Shown piece after piece: positions 24,246 through 37,575 of a DNA stretch of 64,000 nucleotides. Every line of letters starts with the position of its first letter. Position 1 is the stretch's first letter. Both the position numbers and the translations under genes were made by a program. Origin of the DNA: Cryptomeria japonica (lineage: Eukaryota; Streptophyta; Pinopsida; Cupressales; Cupressaceae); assembly GCF_030272615.1 (NCBI RefSeq), contig NC_081412.1, positions 694,346,083 through 694,410,082 on the forward strand. The letters run 5' to 3'. Under the pieces are notes generated by a model that had not been told where the DNA came from, searched no databases, and worked only from the letters and a program-made list of their open reading frames with translations.

Positions 24246-25800
24246 GTTCTTCTTATGTAGGGGTCTGACCCCTAATTTACCTCTGAGGTACTCAGAGGTA
24301 GTCTTCAGTAATGGTTTTGTGAAAATGGCTTCTAGCTGCTATTTGCTTGCCACATACTCCATTTTGACTTGTTTTTCCTGTACTCTCTCCCTTAGAAAGT
24401 GATATTTCAATTCTATGTGTTTAGTTCTTGCATGTAATAGATGATTTTTTCAAATATTAATTGCACTTGTATTATCACAATAAATAGTTACTAGTTTAAA
24501 CATATCAACTTTAAAACCTTCTAACACTTGTCTCATCCAGATTGTCTGTGTGCAATTCATGGATGTTGCAACATACTCTTTCTCTGTTGTTGACTGTGAA
24601 ACACAAGTTTGCTTCTTACTTGTCCAAGAAACCAATCTACCTCCAAGAAGAAAAGCTCCACCGGTAGTGCTTTTTCGGTCATCAACGTTGCCTACTCAAT
24701 ATGAATAAGTAAACACTTCCAAAGAAAAATCATTTTTATAAGGATACCATAAGCCATAATCTATTGTGCCTTTCAAGTACCAGAATATCCTTTATACTGC
24801 TACCAATTAAGTATCCTTGGGATATTTCTAAATTAATAGCAACCAAACCAACAACATGTGCAATATCAGGCATACTATGAACAACATGATGCAACTTACC
24901 AATCATGGACCTGTATTCTTTTTCATCAACAAAGGGTGAATCATCCTATTTAGACAATTTACAACCTCTCACCATCGGAGTACCAACTAGTTTACAATCC
25001 TCCATGCCAAATATTTTCAACACTTCCTTTACATACTTACTCTAATAGATAAATATTCCACCATCCAGTTGTTGGACCTACAACCCAATGAAAAACTTAA
25101 TCTCGCTAATAAGAGAAATCTCAAATTATTTCTTCATCTCCTCAGCAAAAGCCATACATAAATCATCATCACCTCCAAAAATTATATCTACAAATACTTC
25201 CACTATCAACACTCTATCTCCATCAGTCTTAAGATATATGTTACTATCCTCACTGGTATGTTGGAATCCTATCTTGATCAGGTTCGCATGAAATATTTGA
25301 AACCATGCTCTCGATGCCTAATTCAATCCATACAGTACCTTATGTAACTTGCAAACCATATCCTTATCCCCAGACAAAGAAAATCCATCTGGTTTTTCTA
25401 TGTACACTTCTTCCTCAAGGATGCCATTAAGAAAATAAGGTTTAACATCTATCTGGTAGACCTTAAAGCCTTTAAATGCAACATAAGCAAGTAACATTCT
25501 TACTCCTTCCAATCTTGCCACTGGTGCAAAGGTTTCTCCATAATCTTCTCCTTCTTCTTATGCATAGCCTTTGCATACCAACCTTGCTTTATTCCTCACA
25601 ACCTTGCCTTATTCATTCAACTTGTTTCTAAAGACCCATTTAGTGTCAATCACATTCTTGTCTTCCAATCTAGGAACAAGTGTCCATGTCTCATTCTTCT
25701 TTAGCTGATCTAATTCCACATTCATAGAATTAATCCAATCATCAGCCTTGAATTAATCCATCTTACCGTTTTAGGCTCAATAGTAGAAATTAGACAGGAG
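24246..25800 (-). pseudogene. Copia RT and RNase H remnant (C1)
   Basis: RT: VARLEGV-like entry, [20 protein letters not shown] (about 25420-25480), [12 protein letters not shown], then the catalytic block reads VFVDIIFGGDD where YVDDIIFG is expected, so one catalytic Asp is lost (about 25190-25235). RNase H: VSWTSKKQTCVSQSTTEKEY, NCTQTIWMRQVL and TIYCDNTSAINI survive at 24450-24635, followed by HYFLRERVQEKQVKMEYV-type sequence. Numerous stops and frameshifts; inactive. Confidence 0.85.
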
Positions 25801-26985
25801 TTTTCTCTGATTTTACTTCTTGTTTGTACACTAACATTTTTATCTCCAATAATTTGTTCTTCTAAATGATTCTGTTTGACATATCTTTGTATTATCAGTT
25901 CCGGTGTTGTGCCTTTTGCTTCATTTTATTCATCTTCTTCATCGCTTTCTTCATTTACTGGTTGAGAACCTATTTCTGCATTTTCCTGCTCATCATTCTT
26001 TTGTCCTTCTAGTTCAACAAACACAAGTTTTTATTCATCTTTCTCAGGTTCAGATCTACTAGTCTTATTAGATTTCTCAGAGAGTTCATCTACCTTCACA
26101 TTTGTACTCTTAATGATCCTTTTTATTCTCTTTTTATAACATTTGAAAGCCTTACTCTTTGTAGAGTAACTTTATAGTGAAATCATCACATTTAATAAAA
26201 TATTTACTCCCAAAATTTTTAAAGTAACTTATGTTAGGAGTCTTGCCATGCCATAATTCATAAGGTGTTTTTTTGTTACCTTTCTTGACAAGTACCCAAT
26301 TCAAAGTGTGAACAATAGTGCTAACTGCTTCTCTTCAAAACATTTTCGATACTTTACCTTCAATAAACATGGTTATAGTAGCTTCAACAATTGTTCTATT
26401 CATTCTCTTTAGTATTCCATTCTATTGTGGAGTTCTAGGAGCTCACATCTGCCTCTTGATTCCCTGTTCATCACAAAACTTCACAAACTCATCAGAAGTA
26501 AATTCTCCTCCCTGGTTAGATCTCAATCATTTCAAATTCTTCCCAGTTTCTTTCTCAACTAAATCTTTGAATGCTTTGAATTTACTAAATGCCTTAGACT
26601 TTTCTCTTAGAAAAGTTACCCATATCATCTTGGAAAAATCATCAGTAAAAATCATGAAGTATTTATCACCAAAATAGCTCTTAGTCCTCATAGGACCACA
26701 AATATTAGTATGAACCAAATCTAGAATATTTTCTAAAGAGAAATACTTACTCTTAAAAGATACATAAGTCATCTTGCCCATCTGACAATCCTTACATAAC
26801 ACATTATTCGGTTTAACAAACTGGGGCAAACCTCTCACAATACTTGATTTACTAACCTTTATCAAGTTGTCAAAATTCACATGACAAAACCTCTTGTGCC
26901 ATAACCAGTTGTCTTCAATCTTTTCCACCAAACAATTATTCACATTAGTCTCCATTACTTCCAAGAATTCTGCACACTCCACTTT
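25801..26985 (-). pseudogene. Copia integrase remnant with all three catalytic residues lost (C1)
   Basis: The zinc-binding front domain is readable: WLWHKRFCHVNFDNL and CKDCQMGKM (about 26760-26900). The catalytic core then shows HTNICGP where HTDLCGP is normal, LRSNQGGEF where LRSDxGGEF is normal, and NGILKRMNRT where NGxxERxNRT is normal: D to N, D to N and E to K. Each is a single G-to-A change on the coding strand. A stop interrupts the PQxNG block. A 151-residue open stretch (26527-26982) survives. Downstream sequence is heavily broken. Confidence 0.85.
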
Positions 26986-27330
26986 TAAATTCTAGAAGAT
27001 ATCCCCTATCATTTAATTGATAAACACTCAAAAGGTTATGTTTTAATCCATCAACCCAAAAGACATCATCTGCATTACTTTTTCCATTCAATGAAATAGT
27101 TCCTTTACCTTTAACCATGTAGGGTGAGTTGTTACCAAACCTTACCACACTACCATCAAATTCTTCAAGAGATAAGAAATTGTTTCTATCATTGGTTATG
27201 TGGTGTGAGCAACCACTATCTATTATCCATTCATCACTGCTATCCACATGAGACACCAGTGCCTTTTCATTAGTCAGATCTTTCTTCACAACAACAAACA
27301 CTATCTCCTCATTGTCATCTTCCTTTTATT
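26986..27330 (-). pseudogene. Copia protease remnant (C1)
   Basis: A mostly open 118-residue stretch at 26945-27301 with WIIDSGCSHHITNDRNNF (active site DSGC), VRFGNNSPYMVKGKGTI and VDGLKHNLLSVYQLNDRGY, the standard Copia retropepsin and approach to the integrase zinc domain. Confidence 0.9.
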
Positions 27331-28254
27331 CTTCATCAGTTACTCCTTCATCAACTACAACAAAACAATGTTTATGTCCTTTTCCTTTAAACTTCTTGAA
27401 CTTTTCCTTTTTATCACCGTTAGGACAATTTGCAGCAATGTGTCCAATCTTATTGCAGGAAAAACACTTCAAGGGTAATTTACCTTTATACTTACTAGTG
27501 CCTCAAGTTCCATCGGATGATCTTCATTATCATCCTCACCTCTGCTACCGCCATGACTAGACCCATAGTCATGATTATGACAAATTTCCTTTCCTTTCTT
27601 CACAAATGTACTAGTTATAGAAGCTTTAAAAGAAAATTTAGATGGTTTGGTAAAACTATTATCAAATTTTTTTAACTCAAATGCAGTCAACTTTCCAATA
27701 AGAGAATCAACAGTGACTTTATCTTTAGAAATAGATCTCAGTTCTTGAGTTGTAGAAACTCTAATACCATATTGTGGTAGGAGAGTTCTAAGCATTTTAC
27801 TAACAACAATATCATCATCAATATTACCTCCAAAACTATTAATACCAACTACAACTTCTTTAATACTTTGACCATATTGTGCAATGTTCTCACCATCAAC
27901 CATTTTCATGTCATCAAATTTGCCTCTTAAACTTTCTTCTTTTTCTCTTTGTACATGTTCATCTCCTCCATAAGTCAATTCTAATTTCTCCCATACCTCA
28001 AATGCAATTTCAAATCCATGAACATCTATATACTCAGAATAAGATAAAGTACTTATAATTTCTTCTAAGGCTTGAATGTTTTCTTGTTGTTATTTAAGCT
28101 CATCCAATGTCAAGGAGTTGGTAGTAGGAGCAACATACTTGTTTATCACATGATTCCAATACTGAGCACCCAATCCTTTAATGTATATCTTCATTCGGTC
28201 TTTCCATATCCGATAGTCATCCTTGGTAAACTTGGGACCCTCCTTCTTCAACAT
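27331..28254 (-). pseudogene. Copia gag remnant (C1)
   Basis: It starts near an ATG at 28254 (MLKKEGPKFTKDDYRIWKDR). It contains the gag core TYGGDEHVQREKEESLRGKF, MLRTLLPQYGIRVST and a CCHC zinc knuckle (CFSCNKIGHIAANC, about 27430-27475). It would form the virus-like particle and bind RNA. A stop interrupts ELKxQQEN early; the region between knuckle and protease is frameshifted. Confidence 0.85.
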
Positions 28255-28310
28255 CTTTTTTCAGGATCTTTCCCTCAAGTTGTTAAGCTTTCTACACATA
28301 AAGGACTAAT

Positions 28311-28322
28311 TCTCTAATACCA
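28311..28322 (-). other. Primer binding site of C1
   Basis: The minus strand reads TGGTATTAGAGA two bases inside the 5' LTR; the sequence complementary to initiator tRNA-Met is TGGTATCAGAGC, so two mismatches. Confidence 0.8.
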
Positions 28323-28324
28323 AT

Positions 28325-29821
28325 TGTTAATCTTAAATGATCCGGTTAATGCTGACGGGGGGTGAATCTGTATAAACAACAATTTCAAAAAACTTGAACT
28401 TACAAAACTTCACAAAATCAAACATAAACCAATAATAAACTCTTTACCATTGCTGATAATTACTAATAACCAACTGTTAAACCGGTTTATCAGAACTTCT
28501 CATTAAGTGTTCATCAACATGCATAAACTAAAAGTTATACACAACAACACATAAAAATATTCACCATATGAACACGATGATTTTCACGTAGAAACCCAAA
28601 TAGGGAAAAACCATGGTGGGAATTGGTACCCACAAAAATTGTGCACTCTTTCAGAATGCACTGTATTAGGAGCCTAGCCCAGTTAGAAGCTTACAAAGAT
28701 GATCTGTTAGGAACAGACCCTTTTGGGAGTCACTCGGTTATGAGATTTAGATGATGAGCCCTGTTAGGAGCTTTGACCTGTTAGGATCAACCTCACAAGA
28801 GGATTTAACACTCAAATGTTGAGCTACCTGGTTAAGGGATTTACAATGTAAGGCCTATTAGGACCTACCCGATTAAGGAATTTTATTGCTATAACTGTTA
28901 GGATAACAACCGTGAATGATTTGGGTATAGCACTTAACTGCTTCCTTGATCAGATCCAACTCTTGCTCCAAATCTGCTACACTCTGGCAGATCTCTCACA
29001 CTCTTTTCAAAACCTAGCAACACAACAAATATCAACTATACCAACCTAAATAACCATTACAACTTAGTTGGTTACAAAACCCTAAGACTTAAAACATAGA
29101 TCATCATAGATCTCTACAACTCATTATAGATCATCATTGATCATCATATGGATCATTACAATCAATTACAATCATTGAATGATCACCGCATCTCGATCTG
29201 ATACAAAGTCAAACCCTTAGAACACTCTTCTAAGCGCGTCGTTGTTTCCCAAGAAATTCCATCTTCAAATGTGCCAAAACATCATTCAAACACTTCATGC
29301 AGTTTGAGCCACAACATCACCAATATTTGAGCTTGATGTAGATCACCGTCAAACCAAAAATCATTACCGGTTAAGAGAATTATTTACCAGTCCTTAAACC
29401 CTTCTTAAACCCTAGAAAAAATACAACATAAATCATAAACATGACTTCCGAAAACCAAAACATGATATGGTTCCAATCAAATACATATTACAATGATACA
29501 AACTTACATTCTAAATTGCAACTCTTAAATCATCACCAATCACCGGATCTAATAAAAAAATTTCCTCATTTACCAATTAAGGTCCTAATTCCCAGTTCAC
29601 TATCTTCAATACCGGTAAGGCATTTCTAGTAGACCAAAAAGTCTTAGATGACAAAATACAACATAGTAAACTTTAGTTACCATCAATGAAAACACAAATA
29701 ACTGATCAAAGTCATCCAATCATGCAATCTCAATCTCTTCATCATAATGTCATCACAAATAGTCCTTTACCATTTCAGTCATCATTCTTCATTTGCATCA
29801 GTTATGCCAATCATGCCAGCA
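28325..29821 (-). repeat. 5' LTR of C1
   Basis: 1,497 bases, TGTTAATC...GCCAGCA on the plus strand, co-linear with 22356-23870 throughout. The conserved 'gaaacccaaatagggaaa' block lies at 28580-28620. Confidence 0.9.
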
Positions 29822-29826
29822 TAAAC
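29822..29826. other. Target site duplication of C1, right copy
   Basis: TAAAC, compared with TAAAT at 22351-22355. Confidence 0.65.
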
Positions 29827-31300
29827 CACTCTTTCAATTTCTTATGAGGGTTTTCCATAGCACTTTCAACAGCTTTGAGGGCCTGTGTGCCACTAGTAAG
29901 ATTAAATACTACTAGTTTTGGTTTTGTTTTTAACAGTATCAACTACTCCATCGTTTACAATATTTCTATTATTATCTTTGCCATATTTTTAGTATTTGTT
30001 TTTCTCTTTATAACTAGAGTCAACTTGTGATTCATTATAAAGTGAGATTTCTCGTTTCTTCACAAGCACATCTTCTATTTTGAGAGAATTTTCCACCATC
30101 TTATTAAATGAAGGATGTACTTGCATTTGAACATTATATTATAACTCAAGAATCAGATTATTGACAAAGATGTCCATCTTTTCAGAATCAGGAATGGGTT
30201 GTGAATATCTAGAGAACATCTTTCTCCAATGTTGAAGGAAAGTGAGGAAAGGTTCTCTTGTTTTCTTTTTTGTATTACAAAGAACAATCATGGTGACTAG
30301 ATGATGGATGTTGTAGGAGTATTGTTGGAGAAATAGTTTGACCAACTCCTCGAAAGATTTAATTCCCACAGGTAGTTTTGAAAACTATTCCATAGCTTGT
30401 CCTCCTAGACTTCTTGGGAAGAGACACATAAGATATGTTTGTTCATGCATAAATTCCATATATAGAGCACAAAATCCTTGAACATAATCTTGAGGATCCA
30501 AGTTACCATCATATTTGTCAAATTTTGGAATTTCCATTCTTGAAGGAAATGGAGGCATGTGAAGATTCTTGTCAAATGAAAATGGGCAAATTATGTCCAA
30601 GGAATACTGCACAGAAGATTTATCTTTGCCTTCCATTTCTTTGATCTCAGTTTGCAATGTTTGCAATTGTTTGGTTACCAATGATAGTGGTGTCTCTTCT
30701 TCTTTAATGATAATATTTTCAACGTTGTAGTTAGCGGGAAGTCTGGCTCCTTGTTTAGCTAATTCTAGAAAATATTCTTTTCTTTTTCCCGGGCCATGAT
30801 AATTTTTATCATTTTCCTGAAATCCTTGTCCTTTTGACATTTAGCTATAGTATCTTCTTTAGGTTTAGAAGGTTCATAATCACTAGATGAGGTGTCCCTA
30901 TTAGTAGCTTGAGTGCTAATGTTATCTCGAGTACTACATTTAGAAGCCTCTTTTTCTTGTCTTTCCCTAGACATATTGGAAGGTAAAGGTTGATAAAAAA
31001 TTGGTTGGCTTGATGACAAAGGTTTGTCAAAGATTGGTCATTCTTGAAAGAATGGATTAGTTTGTAATGAGTAAGATTGCCTCTTACTTTCATCAGAATT
31101 CTTAGAAGAGCTCCTAGTTCAAGCAGGCATTTATAATTGATGTGACCAAGAGCTAGAAGTGATAAAGATGTCAAGATTAAATCAAAGCTAGATGTTTGTT
31201 TGAGGTAATGATTAGATGAAGAATTTGAGACCAAGTCTTCTTTCAAGAATGATCTATCATGTATAAGACATAATCTAAGAGGATCAAATTGATGGATCAC
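29827..31300 (-). pseudogene. Gag N-terminal part (G1)
   Basis: Capsid-type region of a Tat-type Gypsy gag. Readable blocks are DIICPFSFDKNLHMPPFPSR, PKFDKYDGNLDPQDYVQGF, YLMCLFPRSLGGQAME, stop, FSKLPVGIKSFEELVKLF, YSYNIHHL and FLTFLQHWRKMFSRY. Open stretches lie at 30385-30840 and 30139-30369. The 30845-31300 part is Ser/Gln-rich. The same blocks occur in G2 gag (e.g. LGDQAMEWFSQLPPSIKSW). It is the half separated from 21481-22355 by C1. Confidence 0.85.
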
Positions 31301-32759
<1,459 letters not shown>

Positions 32760-33952
32760 TAGCATTAACTGGTGACTGAGAGTGGGGGTGAATCAGTAAA
32801 AGCAGCTTATTAATAATAATATCCCAAACTGACCGATCTGCAACTACCCTTTGTAAATTAACTTAAAACATTGCATTAATCATGAAGGCAAGAACATTGA
32901 AAGAAAGATATTTGCATGAATCAAATAAATATCACATAATACCAGCAATTATAGGTGGAAACCCTTAGTTAGAGGGAGAAAACCACGATGGGGATAACCC
33001 ACAATCTCTTTTACTGCAGTAAAAAGAGTGTCTGGTTAAGAGATTACAATCCTATTCCTTTTGAGAACATCACCCTATTAAATATGACCGGTATCCTATT
33101 AAGAATACCTTAGAATCTATTAGGATTCACCTTGCAAAAAGATTTTACACTTCCATCATGGAGCGACCCTGTTAGGGGATTTTACAAATAGAATTGGTTA
33201 AGGTTCACCCTGTTAAGGGATTTAATTTGTTGCAATGATTAGAGAGAAACAAATCATTGATCTGATGATGAAACTTTTATGTCAAATAGATCCACTCTGT
33301 ATCTGCTTCAATCTCTACTCGGTGATGACTTCATCGATTCATTAAGGAACCCTTCTTCCCTTAGCTCGTTCTTCACCATACTTGGATTTTCAATCTCTTC
33401 TTGCTCACAAATACCACAACACCACAAAATCAAGATGAAAAACATGTATATAGATTACTTCAATCTTGGCTTGAAATTTCCCTCCAAAATTTAAACTCAA
33501 AAATCATTTTGTGCGCCAATCCACCCATTCCACAAATCTCGTTGATTATATCAGTGAGACTATCCGTTCATGCCAAAAATCTCCCCGGTTATTTAGCAAG
33601 CACTCTGGATTCAACTAGCTCTTTCTAAATTTGTTGAATCCACATGTTAGCAATCCAAACATGTTGATGACTATGTGTGCTTATCCTTTTCACTTCACAT
33701 GCTTATCAATCACTGTTATGATCTGCTACTGGTTGCTTCCTTTATATCGATGAACCTGTTTCACTCAGTTGAACTACCAGTTGCTTCCTGTAAACCAGTC
33801 TCTACTCACCAGTGGAAGTCTTTAGTCCCATGTTCCTTACCAATCCACTATATCCATTTTTGATTGGTTGTGATGATATTACAGGTGGTATTTTCCATCA
33901 ATGACAACCTCTAAGTACCTAAAACTTCATCATGCTCACCATGATGCCAACA
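32760..33952 (-). repeat. 3' LTR of H2
   Basis: The right end GCCAACA abuts the PPT (atctccccctttggcat on plus). The left end near TAGCATTAAC is approximate. It has the C-run partner block (agagtgggggtgaatcag, 32779-32796) and the 'aggtggaaacccttagtt' plus 'ggagaaaaccacgatgggg' block at 32955-32995. Confidence 0.65.
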
Positions 33953-34106
33953 ATCTCCCCCTTTGGCATTGGTGGAAAAACATCTAGCTGGATTGAACTG
34001 GAATTCTCCCCCTATTCCAGATCTCCCCCTATTCTTTGCCTTCTATGCCTTTACCGATACTACTCTGCCTCTATCGGTGATACTCTGCCTCTATCGGTGG
34101 TATTAT
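33953..34106 (-). other. H2 PPT and repeated PPT-like runs
   Basis: CTCCCCCT on the plus strand occurs at 33955, 34006 and 34024. The first borders the LTR within an ATGCCAA...TTGGCAT inverted repeat. A 'tactctgcctctatcggt' unit is tandemly duplicated at about 34059-34098. Confidence 0.6.
34102..34106. other. Target site duplication of C2, left copy
   Basis: ATTAT, identical to 41802-41806. Confidence 0.9.
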
Positions 34107-35615
34107 TGATAGTTCTGATACTTAAAGATAAGTCCAGATGCCAAGCTAATAAGATGAGAGGGGGGGTGAATCATACAAACTTAATCTTCCATAAAAACAT
34201 CAGATTCAACCTCGGTAACATATACTTCAGTAATATAGCCAAAACTGGTAAACATGCAAACTCAAAAGCATATAAACATCATAACACTCATAACACCAGA
34301 TTTATCGTGGAAACCCAAATAGGGAAAAACCATTGTGGGATTTCAGACCCACTAAGAAATATACTCTTCTAGAGTATGCTCGGTTAAAAGCAAATCCTGT
34401 TAATGATTACAAACACATTGCTAGATGTGACTCAGTTAAGGGATTTCCTTAGATCTGTTAGGATCTTCACCTTGTTAGAAGTGACCTTGTTAAATGATTT
34501 CATACACTTAATTAGAATGTTACCTTGCTAGACGGTTTTACAAATAAGACTGTTAAGTCCACTCGGTTAGGATATTTTCTGTCACTTTCACAAAATAACA
34601 GTAATAAAAATCTATCTGCAACTTCACATCTAAAATATTAAAGCATATTCTTATTTTCTCAATACAATATAGACATAGAATTAATCTTGTCCATCTGCTG
34701 GGCTCTATACTCTATTTATTCAAATAGGTCTTCAAGCTTCTGTGCTTGGTAATCACTATGTAGCATCCCTATGCATACACTTTCCTGCATACATTGTTTA
34801 TCAACAGTTCCCTATTTATAAACAATTCGCCAACCGCTTAATCTCCTTGATCATATTTCCCATGATCAATCATAGCCATTAGATCTTCAAACTTTGACCA
34901 GGTTCAATGTATCCTTTGATCTAAAAATGTTTTACCCCACCTTGGAACTTGCATACATTTCTTGGAGCTTGTGCTAGGGTATTGCGGTTCAATCTAAGCT
35001 ATAGATCATCCTGCCGATTTTTCTTTGCCATAGATTCTTTAACAAACTTCATTCACGGCATACCAATCATTTAATCATATCCATCTTATCAGCTTCCTTC
35101 ATTAAATAATGCTTTTATTCATTCAATGCATTCTGTTATTACTTAGTTGCAACTCGATAAATACTAAACTTCACTTGGTAGACATTCTGCCTTCATTAAC
35201 CAATAGCAATAACCTTAGGGTTTACCGACTAGGTTCTTTGCTCAGTAACATAGTATAGTATTAACCTTACAATCAATAACATATGTATGATATCAAAACA
35301 ATCTAAACATCATGATCTCATCATTGTCTAACTCGGTAATAATTGCCCATTGAATAACTTATTTCTCCCCTTATCCATCATATTCTTTTTGTGTCTTTTA
35401 CCGACACCTTTATACTCATCAAATCATACTTCTCAAGATATGGCAACATCATATTGAATTAGAAAATCAATTTCTTGACATCAATGACAAAATAATAATA
35501 TTAAGACAGTAAACATCCTTAATCAGTTATATCCATAATCATCAACAACCTTCTCAATATCCTTATTGAAATGCCAACAATCTCTCCTTACTTGTTATAA
35601 TGCCAAATGCCAACA
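34107..35615 (-). repeat. 3' LTR of C2
   Basis: 1,509 bases, TGATAGTT...GCCAACA on the plus strand. The conserved 'cgtggaaacccaaatagg' plus 'gaaaaaccattgtggg' block lies at 34305-34340; TGTTAGGA-type microrepeats at 34370-34580. Confidence 0.95.
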
Positions 35616-36049
35616 ATATCCCCCTTTGGCATTGATGGAAAAACCAATTGATTTGACTTAATTGATTCATATTGCTGTGAGATTCTGAAATGCTAAAATG
35701 CTTTCCTTCTGTCATCAGAATTCTCCCCCATACATTAGTCTTCTCCTCTTCTCCTTCAATCTTTATTTTCTTCTTTTCTCCATTCTTCTCCAGTCTTCTC
35801 CCCCTTTGACAACAATGCCAAAAAGTAAAGAACTAAAACATAATTTCTTCCTGTATGAAGTGATTTCCTGCTGTTGTGTGTCAACTAAGTCTCGGTCAGA
35901 GCATTTATATCTTCAATTCCTATTCCCTGTATTGTTTCCTATATTGTTTCTTGCATGCCTTTAGAAAACATCCTAAAGTGTGTAAATCAGCATCAACTCC
36001 TAAAAGATATTTTGTAGAGTCATTGAATTGATGCTTTCATCGAACTTGG
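35616..36049 (-). other. C2 PPT and 3' UTR
   Basis: The minus strand reads AATGCCAA AGGGGGATATTG TTGGCATT at the LTR border, the PPT inside an 8-base perfect inverted repeat. Further PPT-like runs lie at about 35722 and 35797-35810. Confidence 0.75.
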
Positions 36050-36550
36050 TCAGTGAGTAGAAGATAGGGGTAGGACCCCTAACTTACTTCTGAGATACTC
36101 AAAAGTGTCCCTTGGCAGTGGCTTGGTGAAGATATCTGCTATTTGTTCCTTTGTGCTAACATACTCCAACACCACTTTCTTCTTTTGAGCTTCTTCTCTA
36201 AGATAATGATATTTGATAGAGATGTGCTTTGTCTTAGAGTGCATAATAGGATTCTTTGAAATGTTAATGACACTAGTATTGTCACAGAATATAGTTACTG
36301 GCTTAGTAAGTTTCTCATTTATACCTTCCAATAGTTGTTTGATCCATGCTATGTTGGTATAATTCAATGCTGCAACAATGTATTCAGCTTCTGTTGTTGA
36401 CTGTGAAACACATCCTTGTTTCTTGCTAAGCCAACTCACTAGTCTTTCTCCTAAAAAGAAAGCTCCCCCACTTGTGCTTTTTCTGTCATCAATGTTGCCT
36501 TCCCAATCAGCATCAGTATAAACTTTTAAATCAAAATCATTTCTTTTCTA
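36050..36550 (-). pseudogene. Copia RNase H (C2)
   Basis: The best preserved RNase H here. The minus strand reads YTDADWEGNIDDRKSTSGG, VSWLSKKQGCVSQSTTEAEY, FCDNTSVINISKNPIMHSKT and QIADIFTKPLPRDTFEYLRS, with all acidic positions (D, E, D) present. The last 129 residues (36050-36439) are open to the natural stop. A stop near 36550 separates it from RT. It removes the RNA template during cDNA synthesis. Confidence 0.9.
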
Positions 36551-37575
36551 ATATACTAAGCCATAATCTTCAGTTCCTTTCAAGTATTTGAAAATTCTCT
36601 TGATTGCTATCATGTGTGTTTCCTTAGGATCTGCAGAGAATCTTGCAACTATACCTACTGCATGTGCTATGTCTGGCCTGCTGTGAACAACATATTGCAA
36701 CTTTCCAGTTATAGATCGGTAAAGTGTCTCATCAACAGATGCAGATTCATCATTCTTTGATAGTTTATAGTTGGTAGTCATAGGAGTACTTACTGGTTTT
36801 GAATCCTCCATTCCAAATTTCTTCAAGATTTCTTTTATGTACTTGGATTGGGTAGTGAAAATCTCATCTTTCATTTGTAGTATTTATAGACCTATAAAAT
36901 ATTTTATCTCACCGATTAATGACATCTCAAATTCTTTACTCATTTCATTTCCAAAGTTCTTGCATAGAGAGTCATTTCCACTAAAGATAATATCATCAAT
37001 AAATATAGCTGAGATCAGTATTCCATTTTCATCATTCTTCATGTACATATGTTGTTTTCTCTTGTTCTTATATAACCAATTTTGATCAAATATGAGTGCA
37101 ATCTCTCATACCATTCTCTAGGTGTTTGTTTTAGGCCATATAAAGCTTTGTTCAATTTACATACCTGATCATTATTTTCTCCTTCAACAAATCCTTCAGG
37201 TTGTTCAATGAAAACTTCTTCTTCTAATATACCATTTAGAAATGCAGATTTGACATCCATTTGATATACCTTGAAATTCTTGTAAGCAGCATATGCCAAC
37301 AATGTTCTTACTCCTTCAAGTCTTGCCACAAGTGCAAAAGTCTCACCATAATCAATTCCTTCTTGGGCATAACCTTTGCAAACTAGTCTTGCTTTATTTT
37401 GAATGACCTCTCCTTTTTCATTTAGCTTGTTTCTGCAAATCCGCTTTGTATCGATTACATTTTTGTCCTTCAGTCTTGGGATTAGTGTCCATGTGTCATT
37501 CTTCTTTATTTGATCAATCTCTTCTATCATAGAATTTATCCAATCTTCACTGTTAAATGCCTGTTTCACTATTCT
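36551..37575 (-). pseudogene. Copia reverse transcriptase (C2)
   Basis: RT blocks in order on the minus strand: [57 protein letters not shown] (catalytic Asp present), [20 protein letters not shown], then after a frameshift at about 37040 AIFIDDIIFSGND (YVDD as FIDD, both Asp kept; 36978-37014), EILKKFGMEDSKPVSTPM, LYRSITGKLQYVVHSRPDIA and AIKRIFKYLKGTEDYGLVY. The frameshift near the catalytic block is the main lesion. Confidence 0.9.

Larger units (their letters stand above)
22356..29821 (-). mobile_element. C1: complete but decayed Ty1/Copia element inserted in G1 gag
   Basis: Two LTRs (22356-23870 and 28325-29821) flank gag, protease, integrase, RT and RNase H in Copia order on the minus strand, with a PBS and PPT in the right places. 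By eye the LTRs differ by roughly 10-13% in their first 300 bases, more than those of C2, so C1 is the older insertion. Confidence 0.9.

Noticed and set aside
33932-34372. 146-codon plus-strand frame
   Set aside because: Crosses an LTR border and target duplication; a chance frame through non-coding PPT and LTR sequence.
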